Origin: Verrucomicrobiota bacterium | GTDB taxonomy: Bacteria > Verrucomicrobiota > Verrucomicrobiia > Verrucomicrobiales > V1-33 | NCBI GenBank assembly: GCA_003402705.1 | Contig: QQNF01000001.1 | Location: 1 to 64,000 of the forward strand | Direction of reading: 5' to 3' | DNA length: 64,000 nt | Shown: piece after piece, positions 62,018-64,000 of the stretch | Layout: every line of letters begins with the position of its first letter | How positions within the stretch are numbered: the first letter of the stretch is position 1 | Position numbers and translations under genes: made by a program | Notes under the pieces: model-generated | Databases searched by the model: none | What the model was told of the DNA's origin: nothing | What the model saw: only the letters and a program-made list of their open reading frames with translations

Positions 62018-64000
62018 TACGCCGTTGTCCAAGGTGCCAGACCGATCGTTCGCTAGACGAAATCCTGTGTCAGGGTAGCTTTGGTGACCGCAAGTGTGGC
62101 TGGTCATTGCTCGACATTCTGCCCTCGCCCGTGTCCCAGCCCACCGAAACCAATGCGCCTGTCGCCGTGGTGGAAACGGTCACGGGCAATGCTCCCGCCG
62201 CCTTGCGATGCCGGAATGGGCACCCGCTGGAACCGGGTGATTTTCTTTGTTTGGAATGCGGCGAGCCTGTGGTCAGTGCCGAAGCGCCGGAGAGCAGGCT
62301 CGTGCAGGCTGATCCCGAGATGATCAAAGGCTGGACGCCGGGCGCGGAGCTGCCAGTGCATTCCGGCGAATCCGATCTCCGGCTTGTTCGCAAGGACGGG
62401 GTCACCGCTGTCCTCAAGCACTACCGGCGCGGCATCGAACCGGAGGTAGCGTTGTATCCATCGCTGCGTACCTTGGATGCAGCACATGGTGTGCGGCTGC
62501 TGGACTCGGGACGTCATGAGGATCGCGCTTTTGAAATCTGGGAATACCTTCCGCTGGGCACGCTGGGTGGCATTCCAGCTGAGGAGAAAGCGAATCCCGG
62601 ACTCGTTCGTCTCATCTTGGACGAACTGGGCCGCGCGTTGCACGGGCTGGCGCAGATCAACTTGATCCACCGGGACTTGAAACCCGCCAATGTGCTGGTG
62701 CGCAGCCGCGAGCCGCTGGATCTGGTGCTGGCGGACTTCAGCACCGCCACGGTCAGCGAGTTCGATTTGCAACTCACGATCTCCCGGCAAACAACCCGTT
62801 ATGCAGCACCTGAGACGATTGCCGGTACCTGCTCAATGGCTTCGGATTGGTGGAGCCTCGGCGTCATGGTGCTGGAAATGCTCACCGAGGGACGCGGCTT
62901 CGAGGGCGTGCATGAGCGGGCGTTTTTGCTCCATCTCGTCACGCGCGGGCTGCGGGTGCCGGAAGATTTGCCAGAAGAATGGCAGGAGCTTCTAAAGGGG
63001 CTGCTGACACGCGATCCTTCGCAACGATGGAGCTGGCCGCACGTGGAGCGCTGGCTGAATGGCGAGCGCGGCATTCCGCATGGTTACACGCAAGAGAGCG
63101 CCGAGGCCGCGCCCGCTGGAATCACCTTGCGGCTCGGGGCGCGCACTTGGGGCACACCGGAAAGCTTTGCGCTGGCGGCGGTGGAAGCAGCGCATTGGGA
63201 CGAAGCTCGGGATATTCTGTTGAGCGGACGGCTGGCCACCTGGCTGCACGAGCGCGGGGGCGAAAGAGACGTCGCACGTGCGGCCCAAGTACGGGATGTC
63301 GCCTCGGAAACCGCATTGCCCGAAGATGCCCGGCTCGCGGCAGCGGTAATGCTGCTCAACCATCATCTTCCACTCTGCCTGCACGGTGAAATCATCACGC
63401 CGAACTGGTTGCTGGCGCATCCCGATACCGCCTGGCAATGGCTGAATAGCCCGCTTCCTCACCGACTGAGGCAATGTGGACGCGAGACGTGGCTGGTGCG
63501 ATTGAAGGATCGCGCGGACCGCCTTCGCCACCGACTGCGAGAGTTGAAGCTCGACGTCGACGAAGTACAGCTTTCCGCAGCCATGCTATCCACTTCCCAA
63601 AGCATGCTGGAGAGTCGCTGGGCGCAGCGGCGCCGGCTTTACCCCGAAGCCGAGCATCCTGCGCTGATTGGCATGATGCAGCGGCGGACCGCCATGGAGG
63701 ATGACCTCATCCTGCTCATCTCCGCCAGCACTTCTTACTTTCGACCGGCGGCAGACGTGCTGGAGGAAGCCACCCGCGAAGCGCATCGCGCACAAGTTTC
63801 CTTCGCTCCCGACACGATGGCCATCTGGTTCGAACGCAGCCGGACTGACGTTCTGAAAGCAGTCGATCGACAGCTGCAAAACTTCGCTCGCTGTGGCCGC
63901 GGGATTCCCGATCAATGGGCGGACGATTTCCGGCAGGATCGACGCATCACACTGGCACGAGCCCTCGTGCTGCTGGCCATTCCTCAGGACGAATGGCGTG
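62014..64000 (+). CDS. Zinc-ribbon serine/threonine protein kinase with large C-terminal domain (partial)
   Basis: A frame of at least 662 residues with no stop before the window ends, overlapping the radical SAM gene by 4 bases. Two N-terminal cysteine clusters (CPRCQTD, CGWS, then CRNGHPLEPGDFLCLECG) look like zinc ribbons. The kinase domain spans residues 110-350: a Lys in AVLKHYR (K135), HRDLKPANVLV (H219, D221, N226), then DFS (D241, S243) where DFG is usual, and APETI. A clear glycine-rich loop is missing. The large C-terminal region is helical and unlike anything I recognise. Confidence 0.9.
   Translation, partial: MIRRCPRCQTDRSLDEILCQGSFGDRKCGWSLLDILPSPVSQPTETNAPVAVVETVTGNAPAALRCRNGHPLEPGDFLCLECGEPVVSAEAPESRLVQADPEMIKGWTPGAELPVHSGESDLRLVRKDGVTAVLKHYRRGIEPEVALYPSLRTLDAAHGVRLLDSGRHEDRAFEIWEYLPLGTLGGIPAEEKANPGLVRLILDELGRALHGLAQINLIHRDLKPANVLVRSREPLDLVLADFSTATVSEFDLQLTISRQTTRYAAPETIAGTCSMASDWWSLGVMVLEMLTEGRGFEGVHERAFLLHLVTRGLRVPEDLPEEWQELLKGLLTRDPSQRWSWPHVERWLNGERGIPHGYTQESAEAAPAGITLRLGARTWGTPESFALAAVEAAHWDEARDILLSGRLATWLHERGGERDVARAAQVRDVASETALPEDARLAAAVMLLNHHLPLCLHGEIITPNWLLAHPDTAWQWLNSPLPHRLRQCGRETWLVRLKDRADRLRHRLRELKLDVDEVQLSAAMLSTSQSMLESRWAQRRRLYPEAEHPALIGMMQRRTAMEDDLILLISASTSYFRPAADVLEEATREAHRAQVSFAPDTMAIWFERSRTDVLKAVDRQLQNFARCGRGIPDQWADDFRQDRRITLARALVLLAIPQDEWR

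Overview
The window looks like a chromosome segment of a high-GC bacterium, most likely in the Verrucomicrobiota (inference). The pointers are planctomycete-type cytochrome c domains fused to leucine-rich repeats, a PEP-CTERM surface protein, a TIGR03643-type small protein and an IS66 element. Most genes use codons that end almost always in C, and they have pyrimidine-rich leaders with no clear Shine-Dalgarno sequence. I saw no rRNA, tRNA or CRISPR array.

Region 1 (1-5.4 kb) is a mobile or conflict zone. It has the C-terminal end of a tyrosine recombinase, a complete IS66 element with 13-bp inverted ends and an 8-bp target duplication, and an orphan RHS toxin tip with a probable immunity gene. 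The RHS remnant is split by a 224-bp MITE-like element.

Region 2 (5.4-31.7 kb) is a large surface polysaccharide locus, almost all on the plus strand. It opens with two regulators, a GbsR/MarR-type repressor and a NusG/UpxY-like antiterminator. Next come UDP-galactopyranose mutase and the WbpA/B/E/D set for a UDP-2,3-diacetamido uronic acid. A CDP-6-deoxyhexose branch (RfbF, RfbG, RfbH) follows, then a short-chain epimerase, a C-methyltransferase-like protein and a split transketolase. The locus continues with a Wzx-like flippase, glycosyltransferases, an AsnB-type amidotransferase, a Wzy/ligase-like membrane protein and a FGGY kinase. Genes 16.2-20.8 kb differ in codon use from both flanks and look like an imported cassette.

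Region 3 (31.7-34.9 kb) carries an Mrr-type restriction enzyme, small hypothetical genes and hairpin repeats. Region 4 (34.9-59.4 kb) is mostly housekeeping and surface genes: cupin, cytochrome/LRR protein, ndk, gpmI, a polyprenyl synthase, a decayed zeta-toxin pair, a membrane-fused peroxiredoxin, rfbA, a lipoprotein, a double-VWA protein, an RlmM-like methyltransferase, a PEP-CTERM protein, a phosphatase-TPR protein, a 1855-residue metalloprotease and a GT39-like mannosyltransferase.

Region 5 (59.5 kb to the end) changes codon use again. It holds a tightly packed set: a ClpB-D2-like AAA+ ATPase, a small radical SAM activase-type protein and a zinc-ribbon Ser/Thr kinase that runs off the window. 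This set is the best candidate for an undescribed or poorly described system.
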